A stretch of DNA of 64,000 nucleotides, taken from NCBI RefSeq assembly GCF_019703855.1, contig NZ_AP024086.1, forward strand, positions 1,260,501 to 1,324,500. Reading direction: 5' to 3'. The notes under the pieces were generated by a model. The model ran no database searches. It was not told where the DNA came from and saw only the letters and a list, made by a program, of their open reading frames with translations. Position numbers and translations under genes: made by a program. Below are positions 35,232-47,406 of this stretch, piece after piece (the first letter of the stretch is position 1; every line of letters begins with the position of its first letter). Source of the DNA: Desulfomarina profundi. GTDB taxonomy: Bacteria; Desulfobacterota; Desulfobulbia; Desulfobulbales; Desulfocapsaceae.

Positions 35232-35783
35232 TCAGGAAAGCAGTTCTTCCCTGGTAAAAAGTGATTCAAGAGTATATCCAGCCTCTTTCAGGACTTCAGT
35301 GCCTCCTTCCTGCCTTTCCACCAGTGTGGCCACGAGACCTACCTTGAAACCGGCATCTTCCACTCTTTCAATAACCTTAAGGAGAGTTCCGCCGGTGGTG
35401 ACTACATCTTCAAGCAGGGCGACCGTGCAGCCTTTTTCCATGTTCTTCAGTCCTTCAATATAGTTTCCGGTCCCGTGACCCTTTGCCTCTTTTCTGACAA
35501 TAAAGGCGGGGATGGGTTTGTCGGCGAGATAGCTGGCAATGGAAACCGCCGTGACGAGAGGGTCAGCACCAAGCGTCATGCCCCCGACGGCATGAATGGG
35601 AGTATCAGATTTCTGCAGCAGTTCAAACAGGAGCTTGCCACAAAGATACGCACCTTCAGCTGAAAGAGTTGTCTGTTTACCATCTATATAGAAATCGGAA
35701 GTTTTGCCGGAAGTGAGGGTAAAGGTTCCTTTTCTGTAGGATTTTTCCAGAAGAATATCTTTTAACCGCTGTCTATCGTTCAT
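35232..35783 (-). CDS. pyrE: Orotate phosphoribosyltransferase
   Basis: A 183-residue enzyme that makes orotidine monophosphate from orotate and PRPP in pyrimidine synthesis. Motifs: FTLTSGKTSDFYIDGKQ, GGMTLGADPLVTAVS and the PRPP loop VALLEDVVTTGGTLLKVIE. I take the ATG at 35783 (MNDRQRLKDILLEK), where homology begins; in-frame ATGs at 35816, 35831 and 35852 add up to 23 residues, and none has a clear ribosome-binding site. The small CXXC gene follows. Confidence 0.93.
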   Translation of the reverse strand: MNDRQRLKDILLEKSYRKGTFTLTSGKTSDFYIDGKQTTLSAEGAYLCGKLLFELLQKSDTPIHAVGGMTLGADPLVTAVSIASYLADKPIPAFIVRKEAKGHGTGNYIEGLKNMEKGCTVALLEDVVTTGGTLLKVIERVEDAGFKVGLVATLVERQEGGTEVLKEAGYTLESLFTREELLS

Positions 35784-36062
35784 TTTATTATGTATGCCTG
35801 GAGAAATTGATGTCATTGTTGGATTATCCATGAAAACCGTGCAATAGTACATTTTTTTTGCTGGAGTTAAAAGAAAAAACTGGTATGTTCATCAAATGTT
35901 GTCAGGCTTGAAGCGTTTTTTTCAACCACTGAAAGTAATAATTGCCCGTTTTGAAGTCTTTTGAAATGTTTCTTCGGCGATTCGGCTGAGAGGCTGAATA
36001 CTTGTCTGGAATCGTTTTCGCATGATGTGTATGTCGTGTTGTCATATTGAAAAGGTGAAATT

Positions 36063-37904
<1,842 letters not shown>

Positions 37905-37919
37905 AGGGGCAAAAGAGAT

Positions 37920-38537
37920 TCAGATTGTGTTGATTGTCGCCCTGTCCAGGAATTCGGGAGTGACAATCAGTTCTTTTTCACCGTCTTTTTCCAGATAAAT
38001 AAGGATATCTTCGGGCCTGACTGAAGTGGAATATATTGTTCCGCCTCCAAGATCCTTGTCCTGCCAGCGTTTACGGAACCAGTTTACCTTTCTGTTACTG
38101 ATTGTCCAGCAGAACCCGCTGGGGCTGTCAGTGATGGAGCCTCGATAGGCGATGGCACCATCACCGGGGAGTGGCTGGCCCAGGGAGTAAAAGCGTTCCC
38201 GGTTACATTCACTGAATAGATCATGCCAGAGTGTGAAATGACCATCGGCCAGAAAGGAGCCGTTTTCCCTGTAAAAAAGGTTGAGAACAGTTTCTTCAAG
38301 AGCATTTTCAGCTCTGAATATATCGAGATTGTTCTGGAGAAACTGGAGGTGGTCCAGGGGATGGAGACTCTTCAGGGCCGCAGAGATTGATTCAGCCCTT
38401 TCCAGGTTCATGCGGATTTCCATAATCTTTTGTTTTCGCATGATTTCATGCCGTTCCTGCATGAGTTTATTTGAAAATGACCCAGGGAAGTCCTCGGGCG
38501 GGTAAAGAAATTTCAGACCTGTTAGGTTCCATTTCAT
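37920..38537 (-). CDS. Uncharacterised protein with a possible ADP-ribosyltransferase-like C-terminal domain
   Basis: A 205-residue soluble protein I do not recognise by name. The first ~100 residues are helical and charged. The C-terminal part has GAIAYRGSITDSPSGFCWTISNRKVNWF, then GGTIYSTSVRPEDILIYLE and ELIVTPEFL. A YRG..., a WT(I)S and an E-rich strand in that order resemble the R-S/T-E layout of ART-fold proteins, but this is weak evidence. Start at the ATG at 38537, six bases after AGGTG; an in-frame GTG is at 38546. It converges on glmS and precedes the Epd/GAPDH gene on the minus strand. Confidence 0.6.
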   Translation of the reverse strand: MKWNLTGLKFLYPPEDFPGSFSNKLMQERHEIMRKQKIMEIRMNLERAESISAALKSLHPLDHLQFLQNNLDIFRAENALEETVLNLFYRENGSFLADGHFTLWHDLFSECNRERFYSLGQPLPGDGAIAYRGSITDSPSGFCWTISNRKVNWFRKRWQDKDLGGGTIYSTSVRPEDILIYLEKDGEKELIVTPEFLDRATINTI

Positions 38538-38566
38538 TGTATTCACCTGTTATGGGAAGAAGGGTA

Positions 38567-39586
38567 TCAGAGGGAAGCCAGGGTGAGCCAGCTGTTGGCA
38601 ACATCCAGCATTCTGTTGGCATAGCCCCATTCATTATCAAACCAGCAGAGCAGTTTCAATAAATGACCATTGCTGACCCTGGTCTGGGTCGCGTCAAAGA
38701 TTGAGGATCTGGAATCGGTATTGAAATCAACGGATGCATGGGGTTCTTCAGTATAACCGAGCAGTCCTTTTAAAGTTGTACAGGCACTGTTTTTTATCAG
38801 ATTATTGACTTCTTTGACACTCGTTTGTTTTTTTACATTGATTGCCATATCCATAACCGAGACATTGATGGTCGGCACCCGAAGATGGAGGCAGTGAAAT
38901 CTGCCGGCCATTTCAGGCATCAATCGTTCAATACCCTTGTCCAGGTTTGTTTCCACGGGAATGATGGAGTGGAGGGCACTCCGGGTTAACCGCAGGTCGG
39001 TATGGTGGTAATTGTCGATAACCGGCTGGTCGTTCATGGCGGAATGAATTGTTGTAGTGACCCCGTTCTCAATGCCGAATTCCCGATTGAGCAGATGGAG
39101 AACCGGGACAATACAGTTTGTCGTGCATGATGCATTGGAAACAATAGTGTGCTCCGGTCGCAACTGGTCCTCGTTATAACCATAAACTATGGTAGCATCT
39201 ATATCGGGTTGAGCGGGATGGGAAAAGAGAAGTCGTTTTGCGCCATTATTGATATGCTGTTCTGCCTGTTTTCGGTCGGAAAAGGAACCGGAACATTCAA
39301 ACAGCAGGTCCACATCCAGTTGCTTCCAGGGAAGGGCAGTAGGGGTTTTATGGTGAAATATCTCAATCTTGTCCTCACCCACGTAGATACTGTTTCCGTC
39401 ATGTCTGAGAGGATAAGGGAAACGGCCATGGGTTGTGTCGTATCGTGTCAGATAGGTGAGGGTCTCAATGTCAGCGGGTTCATTTATGGCGACAATTTTA
39501 AATTTTGATCTGTATGGGCTGGAATATATTGCCCTGAGAACACTCTGGCCGATTCGCCCATATCCGTTGATTGCAACTCTGTACAT
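38567..39586 (-). CDS. epd: Glyceraldehyde-3-phosphate / erythrose-4-phosphate dehydrogenase family protein
   Basis: A 339-residue NAD-dependent dehydrogenase with YRVAINGYGRIGQSVLRA, catalytic Cys in SNASCTTNCIVP and FDNEWGYANRM. Several signatures (INEPADIETLTYLTRYDTTHGRF, SHPAQPDIDATIVYGYN, HSAMNDQPVIDNYHHTDLRLTRSA) are closer to Epd than to glycolytic GAPDH. Epd oxidises erythrose-4-phosphate toward pyridoxal phosphate, but Epd-like enzymes may act in glycolysis, so the substrate is open. I start at the ATG at 39586, where the Rossmann motif begins; an upstream in-frame ATG is at 39631. Confidence 0.85.
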   Translation of the reverse strand: MYRVAINGYGRIGQSVLRAIYSSPYRSKFKIVAINEPADIETLTYLTRYDTTHGRFPYPLRHDGNSIYVGEDKIEIFHHKTPTALPWKQLDVDLLFECSGSFSDRKQAEQHINNGAKRLLFSHPAQPDIDATIVYGYNEDQLRPEHTIVSNASCTTNCIVPVLHLLNREFGIENGVTTTIHSAMNDQPVIDNYHHTDLRLTRSALHSIIPVETNLDKGIERLMPEMAGRFHCLHLRVPTINVSVMDMAINVKKQTSVKEVNNLIKNSACTTLKGLLGYTEEPHASVDFNTDSRSSIFDATQTRVSNGHLLKLLCWFDNEWGYANRMLDVANSWLTLASL

Positions 39587-39903
39587 TGGTTTTATTTGTC
39601 TCTTAAGTTTTATTCGGTCACTCTTGTACAATTGCCATAAAAACCAGGAATGTTATCAATACTCAAGTTTAAGGTAGAGCACAATACTGTTTTCAACTCA
39701 ATCCTCCATATCAGAAAATGAAACAGATAACTTTTTTATTTATATAAGGATATTGTGAATCAAATATTATTTAGTACCGGATCCAGGTTTCATGTTTTTG
39801 GCAAAGAGTTGACAGTTGAGTGATATTGATGGAGCGATATTGGAACCGGTACGGTAAATTATGTGATTGTTTTATAACACGACATAAGAATCAGGAGATG
39901 GAA

Positions 39904-40425
39904 ATGAAACCTAAAGGAAGAACAATTATCAATACTGGTGACGGGAAAGGTAAAACAACTGCGGCCCTTGGCACAGTTTTCCGGGCTCTGGGTCATGGTC
40001 ACCGGGTTTGTGTAATCCAGTTTCTCAAAGGCCAGGGACGGTATGGTGAAAGAATAATGGCCGAACAGCTGGATAACCTGGACTGGTTTATCTGTGGTAA
40101 AGGGTTTGTATTTACAAAGGAAAATATTGAAGATGACAGGAAGGTGGCCAGAAAAGGATTTGAGTTGGCAAAGGAAAAGGTAGATAGTGGACAATATGAT
40201 CTGATTGTTCTGGATGAAATAACCTACCTGCCTATGTATGATTTCCTTGAGGAGAAAAAAATAGTCGAACTCATCCAAAACAAACCAGAAAATCTGAGCC
40301 TTATTCTCACGGGAAGGGGTGCTTCACCAGAACTGATGGAGGTTGCCGATACGGTGTCGGAAATCCGGGTTATCAAACATGCGTATGAACAGGGGATCAA
40401 GGCCCAGAAGGGGATTGAATTTTAA
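39904..40425 (+). CDS. cobO: Cob(I)alamin adenosyltransferase, CobO/BtuR type
   Basis: A 173-residue P-loop enzyme (INTGDGKGKTTAALGTVFRALGHG, VCVIQFLKG, DLIVLDEITY, LILTGRGASPEL). It transfers adenosyl from ATP to cob(I)alamin and makes the AdoCbl that IcmF, encoded nearby, needs. The start at 39904 has AGGAG seven bases upstream; the open frame continues 28 codons further up without a better site. A CoA-transferase gene follows 41 bases later on the same strand. Confidence 0.95.
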   Translation: MKPKGRTIINTGDGKGKTTAALGTVFRALGHGHRVCVIQFLKGQGRYGERIMAEQLDNLDWFICGKGFVFTKENIEDDRKVARKGFELAKEKVDSGQYDLIVLDEITYLPMYDFLEEKKIVELIQNKPENLSLILTGRGASPELMEVADTVSEIRVIKHAYEQGIKAQKGIEF

Positions 40426-40466
40426 TGCCTTACGCATGATAAGGAACTTCCAGAGGGGGAGGAGCT

Positions 40467-41609
40467 ATGTTTGATAAAGGCGCGCTGAAGGGCATAAAGG
40501 TTCTTGATCTGTCCAGGATGCTGCCGGGGCCATACTGTTCCATGATACTTGCAGATCATGGTGCTGAGGTTATTGCCGTTGAGAGCAGAAGATTCCAAGG
40601 GGATGGGCTATTTTTCAATGATCTGAACAGAAACAAACGCCATATGTCCCTGGATCTGAAAAACAGCAAAGGGTTGGAGATTTTTTTTAAACTGGCCAAA
40701 CATGTGGATGTGATCATCGAAGGATTTCGGCCCGGTGTGGTTAAAAGGCTCGGAGTGGATTATGGGTCTGTGAAAAAAATTAACCCCTCAGTAATTTATT
40801 GTTCAATTACCGGTTATGGTCAGGATGGACCTCTGGCCGACCGGGTTGGACACGATATCAACTACCTTGCCCAGGCCGGAATACTTGATCTTATTGGTCC
40901 TGCAGATGGTGCTCCGACAGTTCCCGCGGTCCAGTTAGCCGATATAGCAGGTGGCAGTCTGCAGAGTGTTATTGGAATTATGATGGCCCTTTACGCCCGG
41001 GAAAAACATCCCGAAAAGCTGGGCCAGTATATTGATATTGCCATGGCGGACGGGATGATAGGTTTCCATGCTCTGCCGTATTTTCTGGAAAAAGAGACTG
41101 GACAGGTACAGAAACGTTCCAATACCATGTTGTCACACAGATATGGTTGTTATAATACTTACAAGACGGCTGATGGCAGATTTTTGGCAATAGGAGCGGT
41201 TGAAAACCGCTTCTGGAGCAAACTCTGTGAGGTTCTTGGAAAACCTGAATACGGAAAAGCTCAATATGATGAAAATGTCCGGGAAGAAATCATTGAATGG
41301 CTGAGGGAAACCTTTCAGAAAGAGCCGTTAAGCAAATGGGACAGCCTGTTGTCCGCTCTTGAAGTTTGCTATGCACCGGTTCAGACAATGACAGAGGTGT
41401 TCAGAGATGAACATTTTCTTGAGCGTTCGATGGTAATAAAAAACAAAGGTGCGGATGGTTCAGATGAGGTGAGTCTTGGCCCTGCTGTCAAGCTTGGTGG
41501 AACACCCGCTTCACTGAGAACTGAGCCCCAGGGTTTCGGTCAGAGCACTTCAGAAATATTACAGGAGCTTGGGTTCGGGATAAAGAGATCCGGGAATTTT
41601 ATCGGTTGA
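40467..41609 (+). CDS. CaiB/BaiF family (class III) CoA-transferase
   Basis: A 380-residue protein with KVLDLSRMLPGPYCSMILADHGAEVIAVE, NRNKRHMSLDLKN, INPSVIYCSITGYGQDGP and the catalytic-Asp segment QLADIAGGSLQSVIG. The family includes CoA-transferases and alpha-methylacyl-CoA racemase; the latter fits a branched acyl-CoA setting, but sequence cannot tell. A strong GGGGGAGGAG site precedes the ATG. The gene ends before a bidirectional terminator. Confidence 0.9.
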   Translation: MFDKGALKGIKVLDLSRMLPGPYCSMILADHGAEVIAVESRRFQGDGLFFNDLNRNKRHMSLDLKNSKGLEIFFKLAKHVDVIIEGFRPGVVKRLGVDYGSVKKINPSVIYCSITGYGQDGPLADRVGHDINYLAQAGILDLIGPADGAPTVPAVQLADIAGGSLQSVIGIMMALYAREKHPEKLGQYIDIAMADGMIGFHALPYFLEKETGQVQKRSNTMLSHRYGCYNTYKTADGRFLAIGAVENRFWSKLCEVLGKPEYGKAQYDENVREEIIEWLRETFQKEPLSKWDSLLSALEVCYAPVQTMTEVFRDEHFLERSMVIKNKGADGSDEVSLGPAVKLGGTPASLRTEPQGFGQSTSEILQELGFGIKRSGNFIG

Positions 41610-41657
41610 ATGTTGTGTAATATTGGTTAACCAGCATTTCTCATGAAGAAAAAATAA

Positions 41658-41693
41658 AAAAGACCTGGAAGAATTTCTTCCAGGTCTTTTTTA
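41658..41693. terminator. Bidirectional intrinsic terminator
   Basis: AAAAAAGACCTGGAAGAA and TTCTTCCAGGTCTTTTTT form a perfect stem-loop with A- and T-runs on both sides, between the convergent CoA-transferase and membrane-protein genes. It should stop transcription from either direction. Confidence 0.95.
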
Positions 41694-41718
41694 TTTCAGA
41701 TCTATTTATGGATATATC

Positions 41719-42933
41719 TTATTCTTCAGCATGGACATAGAATGGCCATTTATGGAAGAACCATTCGTTCCACAACAGTGGAATAATCCACCAGAAGTTC
41801 CATATTAACGATTCGCCATGGGCAAAACGATGGGAGAATTCTTCCATATGATGATTGCCGAGTCCCCAGTGACCGAAATTAGCGTAGTAGAAAATCCAGT
41901 AACTGACAGCGGCGAAGGCGAGAACGCCGATAGTCCGAAGAAAGAACGCCGGCCATCCGTCTACATCCAGGCCGAGGGCCAGGTCATCAAAATAATGGTG
42001 CCAGATGAGGAATGGAATCAGGGTAAAACCGGCGATTTCTGCTGAATGCAGCCAGAGAAAACGCTGAACTTCAGCGGCACCTTTAGCTTCTTCCAGGTGA
42101 TGGAAGGATTCTGCAGGAACCCACATGGGTATGATTTTCATACAGAACAGGGCTACAAGGTATGCTCCGATGAAGGAGAGGATTACACTGATAATGCCTT
42201 TCAGCGGTTGTGGTGCCGGGATGAGACTCCAGGGCTTCATACGCCACACATTAACTGTCATGAACAGGATGATAATCGCCCATTCCCACCAACCGAAAAC
42301 CCAGTGAACATGCCCAGTTCCACCTAACGCGGTCCACCAGGGTGCGCTCAGAACGGGGCCCTTGAAAACCAGGCCGAAGAACGGCAGAATAAGGATTGTG
42401 TAGGCAAAAAGTGTCAGAAAAGTTCCCCAGCCGAGCTCGGCAAATCCGGCAGCCGGTTGTTTAATATTGGATGGTTGTACCGGCCATTTGCCAAAGAAAA
42501 TGGTGGAAACAGGATAGGTGTAAAAACCTATGAGAACAAAACAGACAACCGCGACCTGGGCAAGTTTGCCGGGTTTTCCGAGTTCGTCAAGGCCGTAATA
42601 GCTGAGTACATTCATACCCAGCCCAAGAACTCTGTAAAAAATTACATCAATCACAAACCAGACCAGTATAACATTGGTTATGGTCATGATAATACCGCGC
42701 ATCGGCTGTGAGATGTTCTGGAAAGGCCAGTCGCCCAAAAACATGTGCTGCCAGATACCTACCAGAATCATCATGGCAAGGTACATTACAAAGGGGTAGG
42801 GGAACCAGCCGATCGGCCCCCGTGGATCACTCAGGATATACCAGGTGGCCCAGGCAATACCAAAAAAAGTGAAAAATGAAATAATGCCGGTTAAGGGTTG
42901 TCCCCATCGTGGTTTCAACTGTGCTGCAGCCAT
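41719..42933 (-). CDS. Polytopic membrane protein of unknown function, histidine-rich
   Basis: A 404-residue protein with about ten hydrophobic segments and many tryptophans. I do not recognise the family. Histidines cluster at membrane edges (LWLHSAEIAGFTLIPFLIWHHYFDD, NFGHWGLGNHHMEEFSHRFAHGE), which could bind a metal or heme; a redox or transport role is possible. AGGAGG precedes the ATG at 42933. Two palindromes around AGCGCT lie 112-225 bases upstream, suggesting control by the TetR protein encoded at 46660 and so a link to acyl-CoA metabolism. Confidence 0.75.
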   Translation of the reverse strand: MAAAQLKPRWGQPLTGIISFFTFFGIAWATWYILSDPRGPIGWFPYPFVMYLAMMILVGIWQHMFLGDWPFQNISQPMRGIIMTITNVILVWFVIDVIFYRVLGLGMNVLSYYGLDELGKPGKLAQVAVVCFVLIGFYTYPVSTIFFGKWPVQPSNIKQPAAGFAELGWGTFLTLFAYTILILPFFGLVFKGPVLSAPWWTALGGTGHVHWVFGWWEWAIIILFMTVNVWRMKPWSLIPAPQPLKGIISVILSFIGAYLVALFCMKIIPMWVPAESFHHLEEAKGAAEVQRFLWLHSAEIAGFTLIPFLIWHHYFDDLALGLDVDGWPAFFLRTIGVLAFAAVSYWIFYYANFGHWGLGNHHMEEFSHRFAHGESLIWNFWWIIPLLWNEWFFHKWPFYVHAEE

Positions 42934-43047
42934 ACGATCCTCCTTTGAAAATTTGAGTAATAATTACTTTCCACCTTGCCCAACAAACAGGTAAAGCATG
43001 ATTTTCTTATATCGGAACATCACAATCTGGTTACGCGGTTAACTTCA

Positions 43048-43061
43048 ACCGAGCGCTCAGT
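43048..43061. promoter_or_regulatory. Candidate TetR operator 1
   Basis: ACCGAGCGCTCAGT, an almost perfect palindrome around AGCGCT, lies upstream of the membrane-protein gene. Four similar sites occur at 43145, 43221, 52698 and 52887. Confidence 0.65.
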
Positions 43062-43144
43062 CATTTTTAATAACTGACAAAATTTTTAACAGCAATTGTT
43101 TCACAGAGTGAAACGGCACTGAAATAATAACAAATATTATTCTG

Positions 43145-43158
43145 ACTAAGCGCTCAAT
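43145..43158. promoter_or_regulatory. Candidate TetR operator 2
   Basis: ACTAAGCGCTCAAT is a second copy of the AGCGCT palindrome, 97 bases from the first (centre to centre). Confidence 0.55.
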
Positions 43159-43220
43159 CAATTTCCCTGATGATTAACAGAAGATGAATTTTTGTCAATC
43201 ATTATTTGTAGAAAAATGAA

Positions 43221-43234
43221 ATTGAGCGCCTGGT
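43221..43234. promoter_or_regulatory. Candidate TetR operator 3 (weaker)
   Basis: ATTGAGCGCCTGGT departs by one base from the AGCGCT core. It lies seven bases beyond the icmF stop, in the same intergenic region as sites 1 and 2. Confidence 0.4.
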
Positions 43235-43240
43235 CACTCT

Positions 43241-46200
43241 TCACATATTTCTTCTGTACTGGCCCCCGACTTCGTAAAGTGCATTGGTTATCTGACCCAG
43301 GCTGCAATGCTTTACAGTCTCAAGGAGTTCCTCAAAAATATTTCTGCCTTCCAGTGCCGTTGTTTTCAGGTTTTCAAGGGCGGCAGGACATTCATTTTTG
43401 TGGCGTGCGTGAAAATCAGCAAGACGCCGGATCTGTTTGTCCTTTTCTTCATCTGTTGCCCTTGCCAGTTCCAGGCAGGCATTTTCTTCATCGTAGTTGG
43501 CGTCTGGATTGCAAAAAGTGTTCACACCTATGATCGGATATTCACCGGAGTGCTTTAATCCCTCGTAGTACATGGATTCTTCCTGAATTTTTCCACGTTG
43601 GTATCCAGTCTCCATTGCACCGAGAACACCGCCACGATCAGTAATACGATCAAATTCCACGAGAACAGCCTCCTCCACAAGATCGGTCAGTTCTTCGACA
43701 ATAAAACTTCCCTGATTCATATTCTCATTTTTGGCCAGTCCCCATTCATTATTGATAATGAGCTGGATGGCCAAAGCCCGTCTAACAGATTCCGCACTGG
43801 GTGTTGTAATGGCCTCATCATAGGCATTGGTATGCAGGGAATTGCAGTTGTCATAGATGGCACAGAGGGCCTGCAGGGTAGTGCGAATATCGTTAAATTG
43901 AATCTCCTGGCAGTGCAGGGATCTTCCTGAAGTCTGGATATGGTATTTCAGACGCTGGGAAGTCTTTGAAGCGTTATATTTCTTTTTCATGGCAAGGGAC
44001 CAGATGCGTCTGGCAACACGACCAATGACCGTGTATTCCGGATCCATTCCATTGGAAAAGAAGAAGGAGAGGTTGGGAGCGATGTCGTTTATATCCATAC
44101 CTCTGGCCAGATAATACTCCACATACGTAAAGCCATTGGAAAGCGTCAGTGCCAGCTGAGTGATGGGGTTGGCCCCGGCTTCTGCAATATGGTAACCGGA
44201 AACGGAAACGGAATAGAAATTTTTGACATTGTGGTCGATAAAATACTCCTGAATGTCTCCCATCATTTTCAGTGCAAATTCAATGGAGAATATACAAGTG
44301 TTCTGCCCCTGGTCTTCCTTGAGAATATCGGCCTGGACGGTACCACGAACCGTTGAAAGTACATCGGCCTTGATTTTAGCATATTCATCGGCGGAAGGTG
44401 CCTTGCCGGTTTTATTTTTGAACTTATCAACCTGTTGGTCAATGGCGGCATTCATGAACATGGCAAGCATGATAGGGGCCGGACCGTTGATGGTCATGGA
44501 GACAGAGGTGGTGGGAGCGCAGAGATCAAAGCCGTCATAGAGAACCTTGATATCATCCAGGGTACATATGGAAACACCTGAAGTGCCGATTTTACCGTAA
44601 ATATCGGGACGGGTGGCTGGATCCATACCATAGAGGGTTACTGAGTCAAATGCCGTGGAAAGCCTTTTTGCTTCTGAATTTTCAGACAGCAGCTTAAAAC
44701 GGGCGTTTGTCTGTGCAGGACCACCTTCGCCGGCGAACATTCTGGTGGGTGCCTCTCCGGTTCGCTTCATGGGGAAGACTCCGGCGGTATACGGAAAATA
44801 GCCGGGGAGATTTTCTTTACGCATCCAACAGTAGAGATCTCCGGGATCGGTAAATTTGGGCAGAGATATCTTAGGGATCTTTGAGTGGGAGAGTGAACGG
44901 GTGTATAGAGGAACTCTTATTTCACGGCCACGTACTGTATAGACGTATTCGTCTCCACTGTAGGCCTGTTTGATATCGTGCCAGCTTTGAATGATGTCCT
45001 CTGTTTCAGGAGTTATCTGCTTTGCTGTCTGTGAAATTTTTTCCTGAAGAAGATCACAGAGAGGCTGGTACGTTTCCTCTTCGCAATCGATCATATCGAG
45101 ACTTTCCGAAAGGTGGCGGCGTTTTCTGACCCATTCAGACTGCTCTTCTGATTCCTTGTGGTAAGAGCGTACGGTACTTGATATTTCAGCGAGGTAGCGA
45201 ATACGATCTGAAGGAATGACAATAGTCTTGGAGGAAGATGTTTTCGACTGAGGTCGGGGCAGGGACGGCTGCAGTTTTAATGATGTTTTTTCAGCCAGCA
45301 TATCAATAATGGCGTGGTAGAGTGCTGTGGTACCGTCATCATTGAACTTTGAGGCGATTGTGCCGAAGACAGGAAAATCCTCAGGTTTGGTATCCCATGC
45401 CTTTCTGTTACGCTGAACCTGTTTACGGATGTCACGGATGGCATCGTCACTGCCTTTCTTTTCAAATTTATTGACGACAATGCAATCTGCATAATCGAGC
45501 ATATCGATTTTTTCGAGCTGGGAGGGGGCACCGTACTCACTGGTCATGACATAGATGGAAAGATCCGAGAGGTCGGTGATCTTCGAGTCGCCCTGGCCGA
45601 TTCCCGCGGTTTCAGCAATGATAAGATCAAACCCGGCAGCCTTTGCCACTGCTATTGCTTCAGGCAGCGCTTCAGAGACTTCTGTGGAAGAGTTCTGGGT
45701 GGCAAGACTGCGCATGTAGACATTGTCGGAGGAGGTGATGGAGTTCATGCGAATCCTGTCACCCAGAAGAGCGCCACCCGTTTTTCTCCGTGAAGGATCA
45801 CAGCAGATAATTGCAATGGAAATATCCTTGATATCATGGAGAAAACGGACAATTATTTCATCAGTCAAAGAGGATTTTCCTGCACCCCCGGTTCCCGTAA
45901 TACCAATAACAGGCGGGTTGTTTTTTTCAGCAATCGGGGCGAGTTGAGCCATGAGAGTTTCCAGCTCATTGCTGTCGGTGCTTTTGGCCTTCTGGACAGC
46001 TGTAATAAACCCGCCAATAGCCTTTGGGTTTTTGGTATCCAGGGTTTCGGGGTCAAGATCATGGAAGGGCAGGGTGGAAAAATCCATCTCCCGGATCATA
46101 TGGTTGATCATTCCCTGTAACCCCATAAGACGCCCATCTTCAGGGGAATAGATTTTTGTAACTCCATACGCTTCAAGTTCCTTGATTTCGTCGGCAACAA

Positions 46201-46516
46201 TGACACCGCCTCCACCACCAAAGACCTTGATGTGGGATGCATTTTTTTCCTTGAGAAGATCAATCATGTATTTAAACGCTTCCATATGCCCGCCCTGGTA
46301 GCTTGACATGGCGATTCCCTGGGCGTCTTCCGCTATGGCGGTTTCGACAAGTTCCTGGACGGATCGGTTATGGGCTAGGTGGATAACTTCAACACCGGAA
46401 TCCTGAAGAATTCTGCGCATGATATTGGTTGAAGCGTCGTGGCCGTCAAACAGGGAGGTGGCTGTAATGGCGCGAACTACATTCTCCGGTCTATATATTT
46501 CCACTGATGCATTCAT
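43241..46516 (-). CDS. icmF: Fused isobutyryl-CoA mutase IcmF (AdoCbl-dependent)
   Basis: A 1091-residue fusion: B12-binding domain (1-~150, with [17 protein letters not shown] carrying the axial His), G-protein chaperone (about 200-430; P-loop [23 protein letters not shown]), linker, and mutase large domain (about 540-1091; [34 protein letters not shown]). The G domain protects and reloads the cofactor. IcmF interconverts isobutyryl- and butyryl-CoA, and some members use isovaleryl/pivalyl-CoA. AAGGTG precedes the ATG. It is downstream of the TetR gene on the same strand. Confidence 0.95.
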   Translation of the reverse strand: MNASVEIYRPENVVRAITATSLFDGHDASTNIMRRILQDSGVEVIHLAHNRSVQELVETAIAEDAQGIAMSSYQGGHMEAFKYMIDLLKEKNASHIKVFGGGGGVIVADEIKELEAYGVTKIYSPEDGRLMGLQGMINHMIREMDFSTLPFHDLDPETLDTKNPKAIGGFITAVQKAKSTDSNELETLMAQLAPIAEKNNPPVIGITGTGGAGKSSLTDEIIVRFLHDIKDISIAIICCDPSRRKTGGALLGDRIRMNSITSSDNVYMRSLATQNSSTEVSEALPEAIAVAKAAGFDLIIAETAGIGQGDSKITDLSDLSIYVMTSEYGAPSQLEKIDMLDYADCIVVNKFEKKGSDDAIRDIRKQVQRNRKAWDTKPEDFPVFGTIASKFNDDGTTALYHAIIDMLAEKTSLKLQPSLPRPQSKTSSSKTIVIPSDRIRYLAEISSTVRSYHKESEEQSEWVRKRRHLSESLDMIDCEEETYQPLCDLLQEKISQTAKQITPETEDIIQSWHDIKQAYSGDEYVYTVRGREIRVPLYTRSLSHSKIPKISLPKFTDPGDLYCWMRKENLPGYFPYTAGVFPMKRTGEAPTRMFAGEGGPAQTNARFKLLSENSEAKRLSTAFDSVTLYGMDPATRPDIYGKIGTSGVSICTLDDIKVLYDGFDLCAPTTSVSMTINGPAPIMLAMFMNAAIDQQVDKFKNKTGKAPSADEYAKIKADVLSTVRGTVQADILKEDQGQNTCIFSIEFALKMMGDIQEYFIDHNVKNFYSVSVSGYHIAEAGANPITQLALTLSNGFTYVEYYLARGMDINDIAPNLSFFFSNGMDPEYTVIGRVARRIWSLAMKKKYNASKTSQRLKYHIQTSGRSLHCQEIQFNDIRTTLQALCAIYDNCNSLHTNAYDEAITTPSAESVRRALAIQLIINNEWGLAKNENMNQGSFIVEELTDLVEEAVLVEFDRITDRGGVLGAMETGYQRGKIQEESMYYEGLKHSGEYPIIGVNTFCNPDANYDEENACLELARATDEEKDKQIRRLADFHARHKNECPAALENLKTTALEGRNIFEELLETVKHCSLGQITNALYEVGGQYRRNM

Positions 46517-46659
46517 TGTTTCACCTTCTTCTCTGGGAAAGTCTCAGCCGTGACTGTTTCCCATCGCAGCCGGGACCTTCATTGTTCGTTTTATCCCTGA
46601 GGATTAATATACCCCAGAGTATGAACGCCCTGACAGTGCGGGCCAGCCAGGGCCTTTCT

Positions 46660-47358
46660 TCAAACAGAGCTGCCCGTATCCGTAACATTGTTACGGCAGG
46701 GTAGATACTGCTGGTTGTTTTTCTTACCTAAAAACCGCATGATGAATTCGGTTTGCTGTTCGATGTATTCATCTATTGTAAAATATTTTGCAAAATACCA
46801 CCGCCTGAAAGCCCAGGTATGACCAAGAACGGAGATATTATGTCCGATCAGGTTGATTGTATGGTCATCCAGGTCAGGAATTTTTCCTGAAATTCTCAGC
46901 TCCTTCATGGCCTCGATGAACAGGTCGGTAATACGCAATTCGGCTTCCAGAACTTTTTTCTGCCATTTTTCCGGCAGAAACTGTGTCACCTGGTACATCA
47001 GCAGGACGTGATCACTCATTCTCTCACAGACCAGAAAAAACTCCCGAATCACCTCTGCCAGAGCACAGCCGTTCTCAACAGGCCTGGCCAGGGCTTCCTT
47101 TATACCTCTTTCCACTTCGGCATGAATGGAGGTGCATACCAGGTAAAGCACATCGTCCTTACTGGAAACATATTCATACAGTGAACCGGTGGACATTCCT
47201 GTTTTTTTGGCAAGAGCCCTGGTTGTTGTTTTATGATAGCCATGTTCTATAAAAAGCTTGACAGCAACATCAACTATCTTCCTTCTCCTTTCCCTGACAA
47301 GTTCCTTGTTTTTTATATGGGTTGCTACTTCACGTTCCTGATCGTGGTTTTCCTTCAT
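46660..47358 (-). CDS. TetR-family transcriptional regulator
   Basis: A 232-residue repressor with a TetR N-terminal HTH (RRRKIVDVAVKLFIEHGYHKTTTRALAKKTGMSTGSLYEYVSSKDDVLYLV, residues ~25-75) and a variable ligand-binding C-terminal domain. It sits between icmF and etfA, both on the same strand. Several TetR regulators of fatty-acid breakdown (FadR, PsrA type) bind ACCGA/TCGGT palindromes in response to acyl-CoAs. Similar palindromes occur at 43048-43234 and 52698-52900, so these genes are the likely regulon. Confidence 0.9.
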   Translation of the reverse strand: MKENHDQEREVATHIKNKELVRERRRKIVDVAVKLFIEHGYHKTTTRALAKKTGMSTGSLYEYVSSKDDVLYLVCTSIHAEVERGIKEALARPVENGCALAEVIREFFLVCERMSDHVLLMYQVTQFLPEKWQKKVLEAELRITDLFIEAMKELRISGKIPDLDDHTINLIGHNISVLGHTWAFRRWYFAKYFTIDEYIEQQTEFIMRFLGKKNNQQYLPCRNNVTDTGSSV

Positions 47359-47406
47359 GCAAATTGCTCCAGATGTCGCCTTTTTTAATAAACTTCAAAA
47401 AATCGT

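Noticed and set aside
35853-36062. glmS ribozyme or other riboswitch ahead of glmS
   Set aside because: I see no conserved core or terminator in this ~210-base leader, and glmS ribozymes are mainly in Firmicutes.
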